64,000 nt of DNA from RI-43 sp033764725 (GCA_033764725.1 JANRIR010000072.1:12286-76285), one strand, 5' to 3'; counted from the stretch's first letter, positions 17,299-26,977 are shown. Numbers and translations: made by a program. Notes: generated by a model from the letters alone, not told the origin.

Positions 17299-18780
17299 AT
17301 GACGATGGCGACCACGCGGCGCGGCTTGATGGCCGGCGCCGCCAGCATGGCGGGCGCAGGCTGCGCGAGCGCGCCTGTCTCGGCGCCAAGCGATGCGATG
17401 GGCGATCGCGACGCCATAGCGCTCGCCGCGGCCGTGCGCAGCGGCGAGGTGACGCCGAGCGCGGTGATCGAGGCCGCCATCGCGCGCGCGGAGCGCGCCA
17501 ACGCGCAGCTCAATTTCATCGCCACGCCGACCTATCGCGAGGCCCGCCTCAACACCGTCGCGCGCGGGCCGTTCGCCTGCGTGCCGACGATGATCAAGGA
17601 CCTTTTGCCCACCGTGGGCGTGCGCACGATGTTCGGCTCGCGCGCCTTCGCGCAATTCATTCCGGGCGAACAATCCGAGCTCGCCGGCGCGTTCAACAGC
17701 TCCGGCCTGGTGTCGATCGGCAAATCCACGACGCCGGAATTCGGCTTCACCGCCACCACCGAGCCGCTCATCACCGGACCGACGCGCAATCCCTGGAACC
17801 CGGCCTTCTCCGCTGGCGGCTCCTCTGGCGGGGCGGGCGTTGCGGTGGCGGCGGGCGTCGTGCCGGTCGCGCATGCGAGCGACGGCGGCGGCTCGATCCG
17901 CATACCCGCCGCGATCAACGGCCTTGTTGGGCTCAAGCCCTCGCGATTCCGTCTCATCCGCGCCGGGGCCGAGAACGAACCGCTGTCGATCTCGGTCAAT
18001 GGCTGCGTCTCGCGCACCGTGCGCGACACCGCGGTTTGGCTGGCGACGTTTCAGCGCCCGAGCGCCGATGCGGTCTATCCCGAATTGCCCGTGGTCACCG
18101 GGCCGGGCGAGCGGCGCCTGCGCATCGGGCTGGCGCTCAACGCGCAGACCGGCGTCGCGCCCGACGCGGAAGTCGGCGACGCGATCACTGCGGCGGCGGA
18201 GACGTGCCGGCGTCTCGGACACCAGGTGCGCGATTTTGCGCTGCCGATCGACGGCGCGGCGTTCGCCGCCGCGTTCACGACCTATTGGGCGTCGGGCGCA
18301 GCGCAGGTGAAGGCCGACATCGCGCGGCGCGCCGGCGATACGCCGCTGGAGCAATTGCTCGAGCCGCTGTCGCTGGGGCTCGCGGCGCAGTTCGAGGCCG
18401 CCCCGCCCGGTGCGCTGGAGCAGGCGCTCGCCGTGCTGCGCGACGCTGAAACGCGCTATGACGCCGCCTTCGCCGACATCGACGTGCTGCTGACGCCTGT
18501 GCTGGCGAAAACCACCGTGCCGATCGGCGCGCTGGCGCCGACGCAGCCGATGGATGTGTTCCAGCGCATCGGCGATTACGTCGCCTACACGCCGCTGCAG
18601 AACGCCGCCGGCGCGCCGGCCATTTCGCTGCCGCTGGGCATGAGCCGGTCCGGCCTGCCGATCGGGGCGCATTTCAGCGCCCGCATCGGCGACGAGCGCA
18701 CGCTGTTGGAGCTGGCGTTCGAGCTGGAGCGCGCAACGCCCTGGATCGACCGCAAGCCGCAGGTGTGGGTCGGGGCGTAG
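17299..18780 (+). CDS. Amidase-signature family hydrolase, exported lipoprotein
   Basis: A 493-residue amidase-signature enzyme that hydrolyses an amide bond through a Ser-cisSer-Lys triad. K100 (TMIKD), S175 (AGGSSGGAG) and S199 (SDGGGSIRIP) are all visible. The N-terminus (ATTRRGLMAGAASMAGAGC) combines a twin-arginine-like motif with a lipobox-like AGAGC, suggesting a Tat-exported lipoprotein. A strong ggggagggg site at 17285-17293 supports the ATG at 17299. It is a single-gene unit between a terminator and an extragenic repeat. The substrate is unknown; the periplasmic location would suit peptide-amide or nitrogen scavenging together with the peptide-handling genes that follow. Confidence 0.88.
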   Translation: MTMATTRRGLMAGAASMAGAGCASAPVSAPSDAMGDRDAIALAAAVRSGEVTPSAVIEAAIARAERANAQLNFIATPTYREARLNTVARGPFACVPTMIKDLLPTVGVRTMFGSRAFAQFIPGEQSELAGAFNSSGLVSIGKSTTPEFGFTATTEPLITGPTRNPWNPAFSAGGSSGGAGVAVAAGVVPVAHASDGGGSIRIPAAINGLVGLKPSRFRLIRAGAENEPLSISVNGCVSRTVRDTAVWLATFQRPSADAVYPELPVVTGPGERRLRIGLALNAQTGVAPDAEVGDAITAAAETCRRLGHQVRDFALPIDGAAFAAAFTTYWASGAAQVKADIARRAGDTPLEQLLEPLSLGLAAQFEAAPPGALEQALAVLRDAETRYDAAFADIDVLLTPVLAKTTVPIGALAPTQPMDVFQRIGDYVAYTPLQNAAGAPAISLPLGMSRSGLPIGAHFSARIGDERTLLELAFELERATPWIDRKPQVWVGA

Positions 18781-18789
18781 CGGTGCGCA

Positions 18790-18857
18790 TGGAGCGCGGG
18801 CGCCTCGCCCGCGCAACGCTGAGGCTTGCAGGCGCGGGCGAGGCCGCCCGCGCTCCA
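18790..18857. repeat. Extragenic palindrome (ggagcgcgggcg type)
   Basis: Arms 18790-18814 (tggagcgcgggcgcctcgcc...) and 18832-18857 (...cgggcgaggccgcccgc...) are near-perfect inverted copies around a 17-base loop. It lies between the convergent amidase and a hypothetical gene and can terminate both. A diverged relative occurs at 24697-24770. Confidence 0.8.
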
Positions 18858-18865
18858 CTCATGCC

Positions 18866-19399
18866 CTATTCCTCCCGGCGGACGCGGTGGGGCGCGCCGT
18901 GCTCGGGCACGAGCATGTAGCCGCCCATCGCGGCGCGTCGGATGGTGACGGCGTCGCCCGTGCGGATGCCGGCGACGCGGCGCGATTCCGTCTGCACCCA
19001 GACCTGATCGTTGGTCATCCGAAAGGCGACGCGCGGCCCGCGCGGTTCGATCCGGGCGATCTCCATTTGCAGCGCCTCGAGCGCCTCGGCGGCTTCACCC
19101 TCGCCGCCGCCAAAGCGCGGCATCACCAGGCGGGGCAGGCTCGGCAGGGAGAAGCCGAAACTCTCGCGCTCGAGGCGGCGCACTTGCTCGGGGCTGATGG
19201 CGGCGAAATCCCCCTCCTGCTGGGCGACGCGCAGCCGGCCGACGGCCTGGTCGTAGCAGGCGAGGCGGCGCGCATCGTCGGTTTCGGCGGCGCAGGCGTA
19301 GACGGCGTCGAGCGCCGCCGGCTGCTCCGGCGCCGGCGTCTGCGCCTGGGCTGCGACGGCCGTCATGATCCAGGCGGCGAGCGCCGCGGCGATGCGCAT
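18866..19399 (-). CDS. Conserved periplasmic protein of unknown function
   Basis: A 177-residue protein with a cleavable signal peptide (residues 1-19, ending AAQAQ). The mature part opens with AVYACAAETDDARRLACYDQAVGRL, containing two cysteines that probably form a disulfide. This 'D..RLACYD' pattern is shared with many proteobacterial periplasmic proteins, including type VI-associated VasI/TagT-like proteins, but no secretion genes are nearby. The C-terminal half (VAFRMTNDQVWVQTESRRVA) looks like a small beta domain. The function is unknown. It is transcribed divergently from the peptide-binding protein across an 89-base gap. Confidence 0.72.
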   Translation of the reverse strand: MRIAAALAAWIMTAVAAQAQTPAPEQPAALDAVYACAAETDDARRLACYDQAVGRLRVAQQEGDFAAISPEQVRRLERESFGFSLPSLPRLVMPRFGGGEGEAAEALEALQMEIARIEPRGPRVAFRMTNDQVWVQTESRRVAGIRTGDAVTIRRAAMGGYMLVPEHGAPHRVRREE

Positions 19400-19488
19400 G
19401 TGTCATCTCCCCCTTGTGAGCGGCGCACTCTAGTCTGCGTGCTGTATTTGTCAGCCGCCCGGGCATGCGGGGGGCGTGGAGCACAGCG

Positions 19489-21117
19489 ATGACGGCTTGG
19501 AGCAATCGACGGCGGCTGTTGCAGGCGGCGGCGGGGTTGTCGGCGGCGGCGGCGCTGCCAGCCTGCGCCGGGGCGCGCACGGTCGGGCTCGATCTGGAGC
19601 GCCGCTCGCTCGACATCGCCAACCAGGGCGAGCCGCTGTCGCTGGATCCGCACAAGGCGTCCGGCACGTGGGAGAACAACATCATCGGCAACATGTTCGT
19701 TGGCCTCACCACCGAGAACGAACTGGCCGAGCCGGTGCCCGGCATGGCCACCCATTGGGAGACTTCGGAAGACGCCCTGACCTGGACCTTCCATCTGCGC
19801 CAGGCCAATTGGTCCGACGGCGCGCCGGTGACCGCGCAGGATTTCGAGTTCGCCTTCCAGCGCATCCTCAATCCCGAGAGCCTGTCGGAATACGCCGCCG
19901 TGCTCTATCCGATCCTCAATGCGCAGGCGGTGAACGAGGGGACGCTGCCGCCCGAGGCGGTCGGCGTGCGCGCGCTCGACGACCGCACCGTCGAGATCAA
20001 GACGGAATTTCCCGCGCTCTATCTGCCGGCGCTGTTGAAGCACTACACGGCCTATCCGGTGCCGGCCCACATCGTGCGCGAGCACGGCAATGATTGGATC
20101 AAGCCGCAGAACGTGGCGGTGAACGGCCCGTTCCGCCTGGTGCGCTGGTGGTCGAATTACATCGTCCACCTGGAGAAGAATCCGCGCTTCTTCGATGTCG
20201 ACAATGTCGTGCTCGAGCACCTTTATTTCTATCCCACCACCGACGTGAACACCGCTGCGCGCGGCGTTCTCTCGGGCGAGCGGGGCTGGAGCAGCAATTT
20301 CCCCAACAGCCAGTACGACTCGCTGCGCCGCGAGGCGCCGGCCTATGTGCGCGTGGCGCCCTACATGCTGGTGCAGTATTTCAGCTTCAACACAACCAAG
20401 CCGCCGTTCAACGACATGCGCGTGCGCCAGGCCATGGCGATGTCGATCGACCGCGAGTTTATCGCCACGCAAATCTACAAGACCGGCGAACAGCCGGCCT
20501 ACAACATCCTGCCGCCGGGCATCGCCAATTATTCCGGCGGGGTGAAATACCCGTGGGCCGACCAGCCGGTTCAGGCCCGCCGCGAGGAGGCGCGCCGGCT
20601 GCTGCAGGCGGCGGGCTACGGCCCGAACAATCCGCTGCGGTTCGAATTCTCGCACCGCAACACCTCCGACAATCCGCGCGTGGCGGTGGTGGCGCAGGCG
20701 GATTGGCGGTCGATCGCGCCCTGGGTGAACGTGGAGCTGGCGGGCGTCGAGACGCAAATCCATTACGCCAATCTGCGCGCCAAGAATTTCACCGCCGGGG
20801 ACGGCGGCTGGGTGGCGGATTTCAACGATCCCAAGAATTACCTGTTCCTGTTCGAGACCCGCACCGGCCCGCAGAATTATTCCGGCTATTCCAATCCCGA
20901 ATACGACCGTCTCGTCGCTGCGTCCGACGCCGAGCGCGATCCCGCCCGCCGCGACGGGCTGATCAAGGAGGCCGAGGCGCTGATGCTGAGCGAGGCGCCG
21001 ATCAGCACGAACGTTTTTGGAACATCGCGCAACCTCGTCCATCCCCAGCTCACCGGGTGGGAGGGCAATGTCGAGGACATCCACCGCGCGCGCTGGTTCG
21101 GCCTGCGCGAATCATGA
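19489..21117 (+). CDS. Oligopeptide-binding protein (OppA/SBP family 5), orphan
   Basis: A 542-residue extracytoplasmic solute-binding protein of the peptide/nickel ABC family. The N-terminus SNRRRLLQAAAGLSAAAALPAC gives a Tat-type NRRRLLQ motif followed by a lipobox-like LPAC. Family hallmarks are EPLSLDPHKASGTWE, WSDGAPVTAQDFEFAFQRIL, NGPFRLVRWW, and MRVRQAMAMSIDREFI. I start at the ATG 19489-19491, which fits the Tat signal; an earlier in-frame start at 19465 is possible. No permease or ATPase genes adjoin, so it must use a transporter elsewhere or deliver peptides in another way. The next gene is a TonB-dependent receptor on the same strand after 303 bases. Confidence 0.93.
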   Translation: MTAWSNRRRLLQAAAGLSAAAALPACAGARTVGLDLERRSLDIANQGEPLSLDPHKASGTWENNIIGNMFVGLTTENELAEPVPGMATHWETSEDALTWTFHLRQANWSDGAPVTAQDFEFAFQRILNPESLSEYAAVLYPILNAQAVNEGTLPPEAVGVRALDDRTVEIKTEFPALYLPALLKHYTAYPVPAHIVREHGNDWIKPQNVAVNGPFRLVRWWSNYIVHLEKNPRFFDVDNVVLEHLYFYPTTDVNTAARGVLSGERGWSSNFPNSQYDSLRREAPAYVRVAPYMLVQYFSFNTTKPPFNDMRVRQAMAMSIDREFIATQIYKTGEQPAYNILPPGIANYSGGVKYPWADQPVQARREEARRLLQAAGYGPNNPLRFEFSHRNTSDNPRVAVVAQADWRSIAPWVNVELAGVETQIHYANLRAKNFTAGDGGWVADFNDPKNYLFLFETRTGPQNYSGYSNPEYDRLVAASDAERDPARRDGLIKEAEALMLSEAPISTNVFGTSRNLVHPQLTGWEGNVEDIHRARWFGLRES

Positions 21118-21420
21118 GGCGACGGCGCGCGGTTTGAACGGCGTTCGGTCAATTCCGGCGCGGACGGGTGCGACGAACGATCCAAAAAATGCGGCGAACT
21201 TGGACGGTCGTCCGCGGATTGCGGCATTTCGGACACAGTTTCGCCGCGTGTCCTAAATCGCGGCAACGTTTCATTGACCGTTTCAAGACAGACCACGCAA
21301 AAGAGTCGGCAAGACCGGGGCGGCGCGCCGCACCCGAATTGGGCTGCGAGCGAGACAAAAAACACCAGCGCGCCGGCGCTGCGCCCGCATCCCGAATTGG
21401 ACATCGAGTTGGAGGCCCAT
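21118..21420 (+). promoter_or_regulatory. Long upstream region of TonB-dependent receptor
   Basis: This 303-base gap holds no convincing gene, although it is open in the receptor's frame from 21274. It contains a Shine-Dalgarno sequence (ttggagg, 21409-21415) before the GTG start. An imperfect direct repeat of a cccgaattgg-like segment lies near 21334 and 21392. Its length suggests a regulated promoter with a long 5' leader. I see no recognisable riboswitch. Confidence 0.4.
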
Positions 21421-24400
21421 GTGACCATTCGCAAAACCACTGACCGGCTCCTGGCCGGAACCATTCTCGCCGGCGCATCCATGATGGGGCTTTCCGGCCC
21501 GGCGCTTGCGCAGGACAGCTCCGGCGAAGACGAGATCGTCGTCACCGGCTCGCGGATCGTGCGCCAGGACTATGTCGCCAACAGCCCGATCACGACCGTG
21601 ACGGCCGAGCAGATTGTCGCCCAGGGCGATGTGACGCTCGAAACCTTCCTGAACTCGCTTCCGCAGATCAGCCCGGCGGGCACGACGTCCTCCAACAACC
21701 CGAGCAATAACGGCCGCGCCTCGGTCGACCTGCGCGGCCTCGGCTCCAACCGTACGATCGTTCTGATCGACGGCCGTCGCGCGATGGTGTCCGACAGCCT
21801 GCTGACGGTCGACCTGAACGCCATCCCGGCGGCGATGATCGACAATATCGAAGTCATCACCGGCGGCGCCGGCGCGGCCTACGGCGCCGACGCCATCGCC
21901 GGCGCGGTGAACATCCGCCTCAAGAACGATTTCGAGGGCGCCGACCTGCGCGTGTCCTACTCGAACCACGAAGAGCTGTGGGACGCGGAAGAGTACAACG
22001 TCTCCGCCGTCATCGGCGGCAATTTCGCCGACGGCCGCGGCAACGCCATCATCGGCTTCGACCGCTCCTTCCGTCAGCCATTGACCAAGGCGCAGCGGCC
22101 GTTCTCCGCCAACGCGACCTCGACCACCGGCACGCCGCCGGAAGGCGCGATCCAGTGGACGGCTGCAAACGAAGTGACGCTGGCGGGCGTGCAATCGGTG
22201 TTCGCCGGCTACGGCGTCGCCGGTTCGGCCGTCACCAACGCGTCGGGCCGCATCGGCTTCAACCGCGACGGCTCGCTGATTTTCTACGGCCAGCCCGGTC
22301 CGACGTTCAACGTCCAGAACTTCCGCGATCCGATCACGGTCAATCAGAACGCCCGGTTCTTCCCGGACTTCTATTCCTACAATTTCGACGCGCCGAACGC
22401 GCTCGTGCTGCCGCTCGATCGCTATTCCTACATGGGGAACATCAATTACGAGACCGACAGCGGCATCGAGTTCTTCGGCAACGTGAACTGGACGGAATAC
22501 ACCTCCGACACGCTGCTCGCGCCAACGCCGCTGCCGAGCGTGCAGACCCGCCGCACGGGTGAAAACTCCAACGTGCAGGTCGGCTCGTCGCTGATCGAAG
22601 CAGGCCAGACGCTGGCCGGCGCGCTCGTCGTTCCAATCTCCAACCCGTTCCTGTCGGCCGATGCGCGCAATTTGCTCGCCTCGCGCGCCGGGGATGACCC
22701 GATCCTCGCCGGTTCGGGCGGGACGGAGGCGTTCCGCTACGTGTTCCGTCCGCTCGGATTCGGTCCGCGCCGGTCGCTGTTCGAGAACACGATCGTGCAG
22801 TTCACCGGCGGCGTGCGTGGCGACATCGCCGATACGGGTTGGGACTACGAGGCCTATATTTCCGAAGGCCGCACCGAGATCGATATCACCCAGTTCGGCA
22901 ACATCGACACCCAGCGCCTGACCGACGTGCTCGCCAATCCGGCGGCGGGCGGCGGCGCCTGCTCGACCTGGAACCCGTTCGGCAACAACCCGCTGCCGGG
23001 CACGTGCCAGCAATATCTCGAAAGCCCGGTGTCGCGCCGGCAAAAGTTCACGCAGCAGATCGGCCAGGCCTTCGTGCGCGGTCCGATCGCGGAGCTTGCG
23101 GCTGGCGAAATCCAGACCGTCGTCGGCGTCGAGTATCGCGGCTTCGAGTACTCGGATCGCTTCCTGTCGGCGGCTGGTCCGTTCTCGGGCTTCAATGTCG
23201 GCCAGCCTGACCTCGGCAAGAACGAATTCTTCGACGTGTTCGGCGAAGTCTATATCCCGCTCGTGTCGGGCGCGCCGCTGGTCCAGCAGCTTGACGTGAC
23301 GCTCGGCTTCCGGTCGTCGACGTTCAGCTTCACCCGCTTCCTGCCGACCTTCGCCGAGGCGCCCGAGCAGACCTCGGAAGCCTACAAGATCGACGTGAAC
23401 TGGGAGCCGTTGGACTGGGCGCGCGTGCGCGGCGGGTTCCAACGCTCGGTGCGTGCGCCGAACTTCTCGGAACTGTTCTCCAGCTCCTCGTCGTTCCCGC
23501 AAATCTTCGATCCGTGCAGCGTGTCCTCGAGCATCCGCCAGGGGCCGAACGCATCGCAAGTCGCGGCGTTGTGCGTGGCCACCGGCGTGCCGTCGAGCCA
23601 GATCGCGACCTACGCCGCCACGCCGGGCGGTCAGGCGCTGATCACGACTTCGGGCAACCCGAACCTGACGCCGGAAACGGCGGACACGTTCACGGTCGGT
23701 CTGGTGTTCCAGTCGCCGATCGAGGGTCAATGGCTCGAGCGCCTGCGCGGCTCGATCGATTACTACAATATCGAAGTGACCGACGCGATCATCGCCGCGA
23801 ACGTCAATGTCGGGATCGCCGATTGCTACAATTACTACGGCAACAACCCGACCTACACGCTCGCCGGCAACGCCTTCTGCCAGGGCCTTGTCCGCAACGG
23901 CGGCACGATCGGCAACATCAACCGGGTGGGCACCATCCCCAACGTTCCGGCCACACAATTCCCGGGTCTGAACGGCGGTGAGATCATCACCTCGGGCATC
24001 GACTTCCAGCTCGAGTACGGCTTCGACTGGGCGTGGCTCGGCCTGCCGGACGCGCTGGGCTCGATCCGGTCGAACGTGGTGCTGACGCACCTGCTGGAAT
24101 TCCAGCAGCGCGACCGCGCCGGCCTGCCGATGTTGGAGTACGCCGGTTCGATCACGGTGTTCGGCGCCGGTCTCGGCACGTCCTATCCGGAATGGCGCGC
24201 TAATGTGGGCGTCGGCTGGGATGTCAGCGATCTGAGCTTCGACGTGCGCGGCCGCTATATCGGCGAGATGATCAACCGCTTCTCGGTTATCTATCCGGGC
24301 GAAACCACGTTCGGCGGCGGCCGCAGCAATGTGGACTCCGTCTGGTATTGGGACGTCGCGGGCACCTGGAACGTCACGGACAACGCCAGCCTGCGCCTCG

Positions 24401-24525
24401 GCGTGAACAACGTGAACGACGAGCCGCCGCAGCTCTACTCGCCGAACGCGCAATCCGGCACCGATCCCTCGTCCTACGACGTCATCGGCCGCCGCGTGTT
24501 CGCCTCGGTGAACCTGCGCTTCTAA
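21421..24525 (+). CDS. TonB-dependent outer-membrane receptor
   Basis: This 1034-residue receptor starts at a GTG preceded by ttggagg. A signal peptide (about 1-30, ending ALAQ) is followed by a TonB-box-like EDEIVVTGSRI. The plug domain shows LRGLGSNRTIVLIDGRR and VEVITGGAGAAYGADAIAG-type text. The rest is a long beta-barrel ending in the outer-membrane insertion signal VFASVNLRF with a terminal Phe. The plug sequence is of the large Caulobacter/Sphingomonas type often linked to peptide or carbohydrate uptake rather than siderophores. It sits between an orphan peptide-binding protein and a peptidase, suggesting peptide import, but the ligand is not determined. A terminator follows. Confidence 0.94.
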   Translation: MTIRKTTDRLLAGTILAGASMMGLSGPALAQDSSGEDEIVVTGSRIVRQDYVANSPITTVTAEQIVAQGDVTLETFLNSLPQISPAGTTSSNNPSNNGRASVDLRGLGSNRTIVLIDGRRAMVSDSLLTVDLNAIPAAMIDNIEVITGGAGAAYGADAIAGAVNIRLKNDFEGADLRVSYSNHEELWDAEEYNVSAVIGGNFADGRGNAIIGFDRSFRQPLTKAQRPFSANATSTTGTPPEGAIQWTAANEVTLAGVQSVFAGYGVAGSAVTNASGRIGFNRDGSLIFYGQPGPTFNVQNFRDPITVNQNARFFPDFYSYNFDAPNALVLPLDRYSYMGNINYETDSGIEFFGNVNWTEYTSDTLLAPTPLPSVQTRRTGENSNVQVGSSLIEAGQTLAGALVVPISNPFLSADARNLLASRAGDDPILAGSGGTEAFRYVFRPLGFGPRRSLFENTIVQFTGGVRGDIADTGWDYEAYISEGRTEIDITQFGNIDTQRLTDVLANPAAGGGACSTWNPFGNNPLPGTCQQYLESPVSRRQKFTQQIGQAFVRGPIAELAAGEIQTVVGVEYRGFEYSDRFLSAAGPFSGFNVGQPDLGKNEFFDVFGEVYIPLVSGAPLVQQLDVTLGFRSSTFSFTRFLPTFAEAPEQTSEAYKIDVNWEPLDWARVRGGFQRSVRAPNFSELFSSSSSFPQIFDPCSVSSSIRQGPNASQVAALCVATGVPSSQIATYAATPGGQALITTSGNPNLTPETADTFTVGLVFQSPIEGQWLERLRGSIDYYNIEVTDAIIAANVNVGIADCYNYYGNNPTYTLAGNAFCQGLVRNGGTIGNINRVGTIPNVPATQFPGLNGGEIITSGIDFQLEYGFDWAWLGLPDALGSIRSNVVLTHLLEFQQRDRAGLPMLEYAGSITVFGAGLGTSYPEWRANVGVGWDVSDLSFDVRGRYIGEMINRFSVIYPGETTFGGGRSNVDSVWYWDVAGTWNVTDNASLRLGVNNVNDEPPQLYSPNAQSGTDPSSYDVIGRRVFASVNLRF

Positions 24526-24550
24526 GCGGTTGCAAAACCTGAAAACGATC

Positions 24551-24580
24551 AGCGGCGGGCCTTCGGGTCCGCCGCTTTTC
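24551..24580 (+). terminator. Rho-independent terminator of the TonB receptor gene
   Basis: GC-rich hairpin (agcggcgg...ccgccgct) with a ccttcgggt loop region and a following run of T, 25 bases after the receptor stop codon. Confidence 0.85.
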
Positions 24581-24583
24581 TAT

Positions 24584-24770
24584 GTCATTCCGGACGCGCG
24601 AAGCGCGATCCGGAACCCAGGCGTCTCTAGCAACCATCTGGGTTCCGGCTCTCCCGCCCGCTTTCGCGGGCGTCCGGCCGGAATGACGGCGATGTTGTGG
24701 AGCAGGGACGCCCTCGTCCCTGCTTGCAACGGTTGACCTCCAAAACGCGGACGAGGTCGTCCGCGCTCCA
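24584..24770. repeat. Two adjacent extragenic palindromes
   Basis: The first element, 24584-24687, runs from gtcattccggac to gtccggccggaatgac. It contains an inner ccggaaccca...tgggttccgg pair. The second, 24697-24770, pairs gtggagcagggacg... with ...cgtccgcgctcca and belongs to the same family as 18790-18857. They fill the space between the convergent receptor and peptidase genes. No coding potential is evident. Confidence 0.82.
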
Positions 24771-24778
24771 TCCTCGCC

Positions 24779-26977
24779 TTAGAACGGCCCGCCGGCTTCC
24801 GCGGCGCCGATCGCCTTGATCGCGAAGGCGTAATCGAGCGCGATTTCTTTCAGGAAATCGAAACGGCCAGACGAGCCGCCATGACCGGCCTCCATATTGA
24901 TGCGCATCAGGATCGGGCGGTCGCTGGTGGTGTTCGCGCGCAGCCGCGCCACCCATTTCGCCGGCTCCCAATAGGTCACGCGCGGATCGGAGAGGCCGCC
25001 CGTGGCGAGTACCGCGGGATAAGGCTTGGCCGCCACGTTGTCGTACGGCGAATACGCCGCGATGCGGTCATAGGCGACTACATCCTCGATCGGGTTGCCC
25101 CATTCGGGCCATTCCGGCGGCGTCAGCGGCAGCGAGGTGTCGCTCATCGTGTTGAGCACATCGACGAACGGCACGGCAGCGATAATCCCGGCCCAGAGAT
25201 CGGGCCGCATGTTCGCGATCGCGCCCATCAGCATGCCGCCGGCCGAGCCGCCATAGGCGACGATATTGCCCGCCCGGCCATAGCCCTGCGCCGTCAGCAT
25301 TTCCGCGCAGGCGATGAAGTCGGTGAAGGTGTTGGTCTTGGTTTCGCGCCGCCCGCCAAGGAACCAGCTCCAGCCTTTCTCCGAGCCGCCGCGCACATGC
25401 GCAGTCGCCCAGATCCAGCCGCGATCGACCAGCGACAGCGAGCGGATCGAGAAGCTGGCGTCCATCGCGATGCCGTAGGAGCCGTAGCCGTACAACAAAA
25501 GCGGCGCCGTGCCGTCGAGCGGCGTGCCGCGCTTCATCAGCACCGTGATCGGCACCTCCGCGCCGTCGGGCGCGCGGGCGAACAGGCGGCGCGTGACATA
25601 CGCCGCAGGATCGTGGCCGGAGGGTATTTCCTGCGTCTTGCGCAGCGTGCGCGTGCGCGCGGCCATGTCGTAATCGAACCATTGCCGCGGCGTGGTCGGG
25701 GAATTGTAGATGAAGCGCAGGATGTTGGTGTCGAACTCATAGCCTTCGCCGAAATCGAGGTCATAGGCCTCTTCGTCGAGCGCGATGACGTGCTCTTCGC
25801 CGCCTGCATTGCGTACCACGATGCGCGGCAGCGCGTTGACGCGCTCGAGCCGCACCAGCCAATCCTTCGCAGCGCCCAGGCCCGCGATGAAGCGGCCTTC
25901 CTGATACGGCAGCGCGTCGCGCCAACGGGCGCGCGCGGTGGCTTGCCCGATCGGGCCTTCTGCGCAGGTCTGGATTTTGAAATCCACCGCGCCGTCGGCG
26001 TTGGTGCGGATCCACCATTGGCCCTGCCAGTGCGTCAGGTCGTAGCGCAGCGCAGGCTCCCGCGCGGCGAACACGACGGGCGCGGCCGTCGGCGTGCGGG
26101 CAGGGATCAGGCGATACTCGGATTGTTCCTGGTTGCCGCAATAGATGATGATGTATTCGCGGCTCTCGGTGACCGAGACGCCGAGGAACATGCCTTCGTC
26201 GGCTTCTTCATACACTAGAACATCGGCGCCGCCCTGCAGCGGCCGGCGGAACACTTTGCGCGGGCGCCCGTTCTCGTCGCGAAAGATCCAGAACAGGTGC
26301 GCGCTGTCGGGCGAGATCGTGAAATCGCCGGTGGTGGATGACACGGTTCCGGCGCGGTCCTGGCCGGTCGCGATGTCGCGCACATAAAGCGTGAAATACT
26401 CGCTGCCTTGCTCATCGACGGCGTAGACGAGCGTGCGGTGGTCCGGCGCGTGCTCCACGGCGCCGACATTGTAGAAATCCTTGCCCTGGGCCTGGGCGTC
26501 GACGTCGAGCAGCAGCGTTTCAGGTCCCTCTGCGCCGCGGGGCTTGCGCACATAGCGCGGATGCTGGGCGCCGGTTTCGTAGCGCGAGAAATACTCGAAC
26601 GGGCCGTCGGGCGTGGGGACGGTGGAATCGTCTTCCTTGATGCGGCCGCGCATCTCGGCGAACAGCGTCTCCTGCAGCGTCTCGGTCGGCGCCAGCATCG
26701 CTTTGGTGTAGGCGTTCTCGGCCTCCAGATGCGTGCGGATGTCGGCGCGCAGGAGCGCGGGATCGCGCATCACCTGCTGCCAATTGTCGTCCTTCATCCA
26801 GGCGTAATCGTCGACGCGGGTGCGCCCCAATTGTTCGATCGTGCGCGGCTCGCGGCGCGCGACGGGCGGAGCGGGGCGGTCGGGCATGGGGGGTGCGGTC
26901 TCCGTGGTGGCGCAAGCGGGCAGAAGGCTGAGCGCGGGCAGGGCTGCGCCCGCCTGCAGAAGAGTGCGGCGATTCAT
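24779..26977 (-). CDS. S9-family oligopeptidase (oligopeptidase B / PtrB type), lipoprotein
   Basis: A 732-residue prolyl-oligopeptidase-family serine peptidase. The N-terminal beta-propeller (about 40-450) is followed by an alpha/beta hydrolase domain with the triad S578 (GGSAGG), D664 (GLSDPRV) and H699 (GHGG). The motif RGGSEKGWSWF is characteristic of oligopeptidase B, which cuts short peptides after Arg or Lys. The N-terminus MNRRTLLQAGAALPALSLLPAC indicates Tat export with a lipobox, so it would act in the periplasm, unlike the cytosolic E. coli enzyme. Its neighbours (TonB receptor, peptide-binding protein, amidase) make a peptide-scavenging role likely. Confidence 0.93.
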   Translation of the reverse strand: MNRRTLLQAGAALPALSLLPACATTETAPPMPDRPAPPVARREPRTIEQLGRTRVDDYAWMKDDNWQQVMRDPALLRADIRTHLEAENAYTKAMLAPTETLQETLFAEMRGRIKEDDSTVPTPDGPFEYFSRYETGAQHPRYVRKPRGAEGPETLLLDVDAQAQGKDFYNVGAVEHAPDHRTLVYAVDEQGSEYFTLYVRDIATGQDRAGTVSSTTGDFTISPDSAHLFWIFRDENGRPRKVFRRPLQGGADVLVYEEADEGMFLGVSVTESREYIIIYCGNQEQSEYRLIPARTPTAAPVVFAAREPALRYDLTHWQGQWWIRTNADGAVDFKIQTCAEGPIGQATARARWRDALPYQEGRFIAGLGAAKDWLVRLERVNALPRIVVRNAGGEEHVIALDEEAYDLDFGEGYEFDTNILRFIYNSPTTPRQWFDYDMAARTRTLRKTQEIPSGHDPAAYVTRRLFARAPDGAEVPITVLMKRGTPLDGTAPLLLYGYGSYGIAMDASFSIRSLSLVDRGWIWATAHVRGGSEKGWSWFLGGRRETKTNTFTDFIACAEMLTAQGYGRAGNIVAYGGSAGGMLMGAIANMRPDLWAGIIAAVPFVDVLNTMSDTSLPLTPPEWPEWGNPIEDVVAYDRIAAYSPYDNVAAKPYPAVLATGGLSDPRVTYWEPAKWVARLRANTTSDRPILMRINMEAGHGGSSGRFDFLKEIALDYAFAIKAIGAAEAGGPF

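Noticed and set aside
21274..21420. A longer N-terminus for the TonB receptor, since the frame stays open upstream
   Set aside because: The extension lacks a signal peptide, whereas the GTG at 21421 has a good ribosome-binding site and starts a clear signal sequence.
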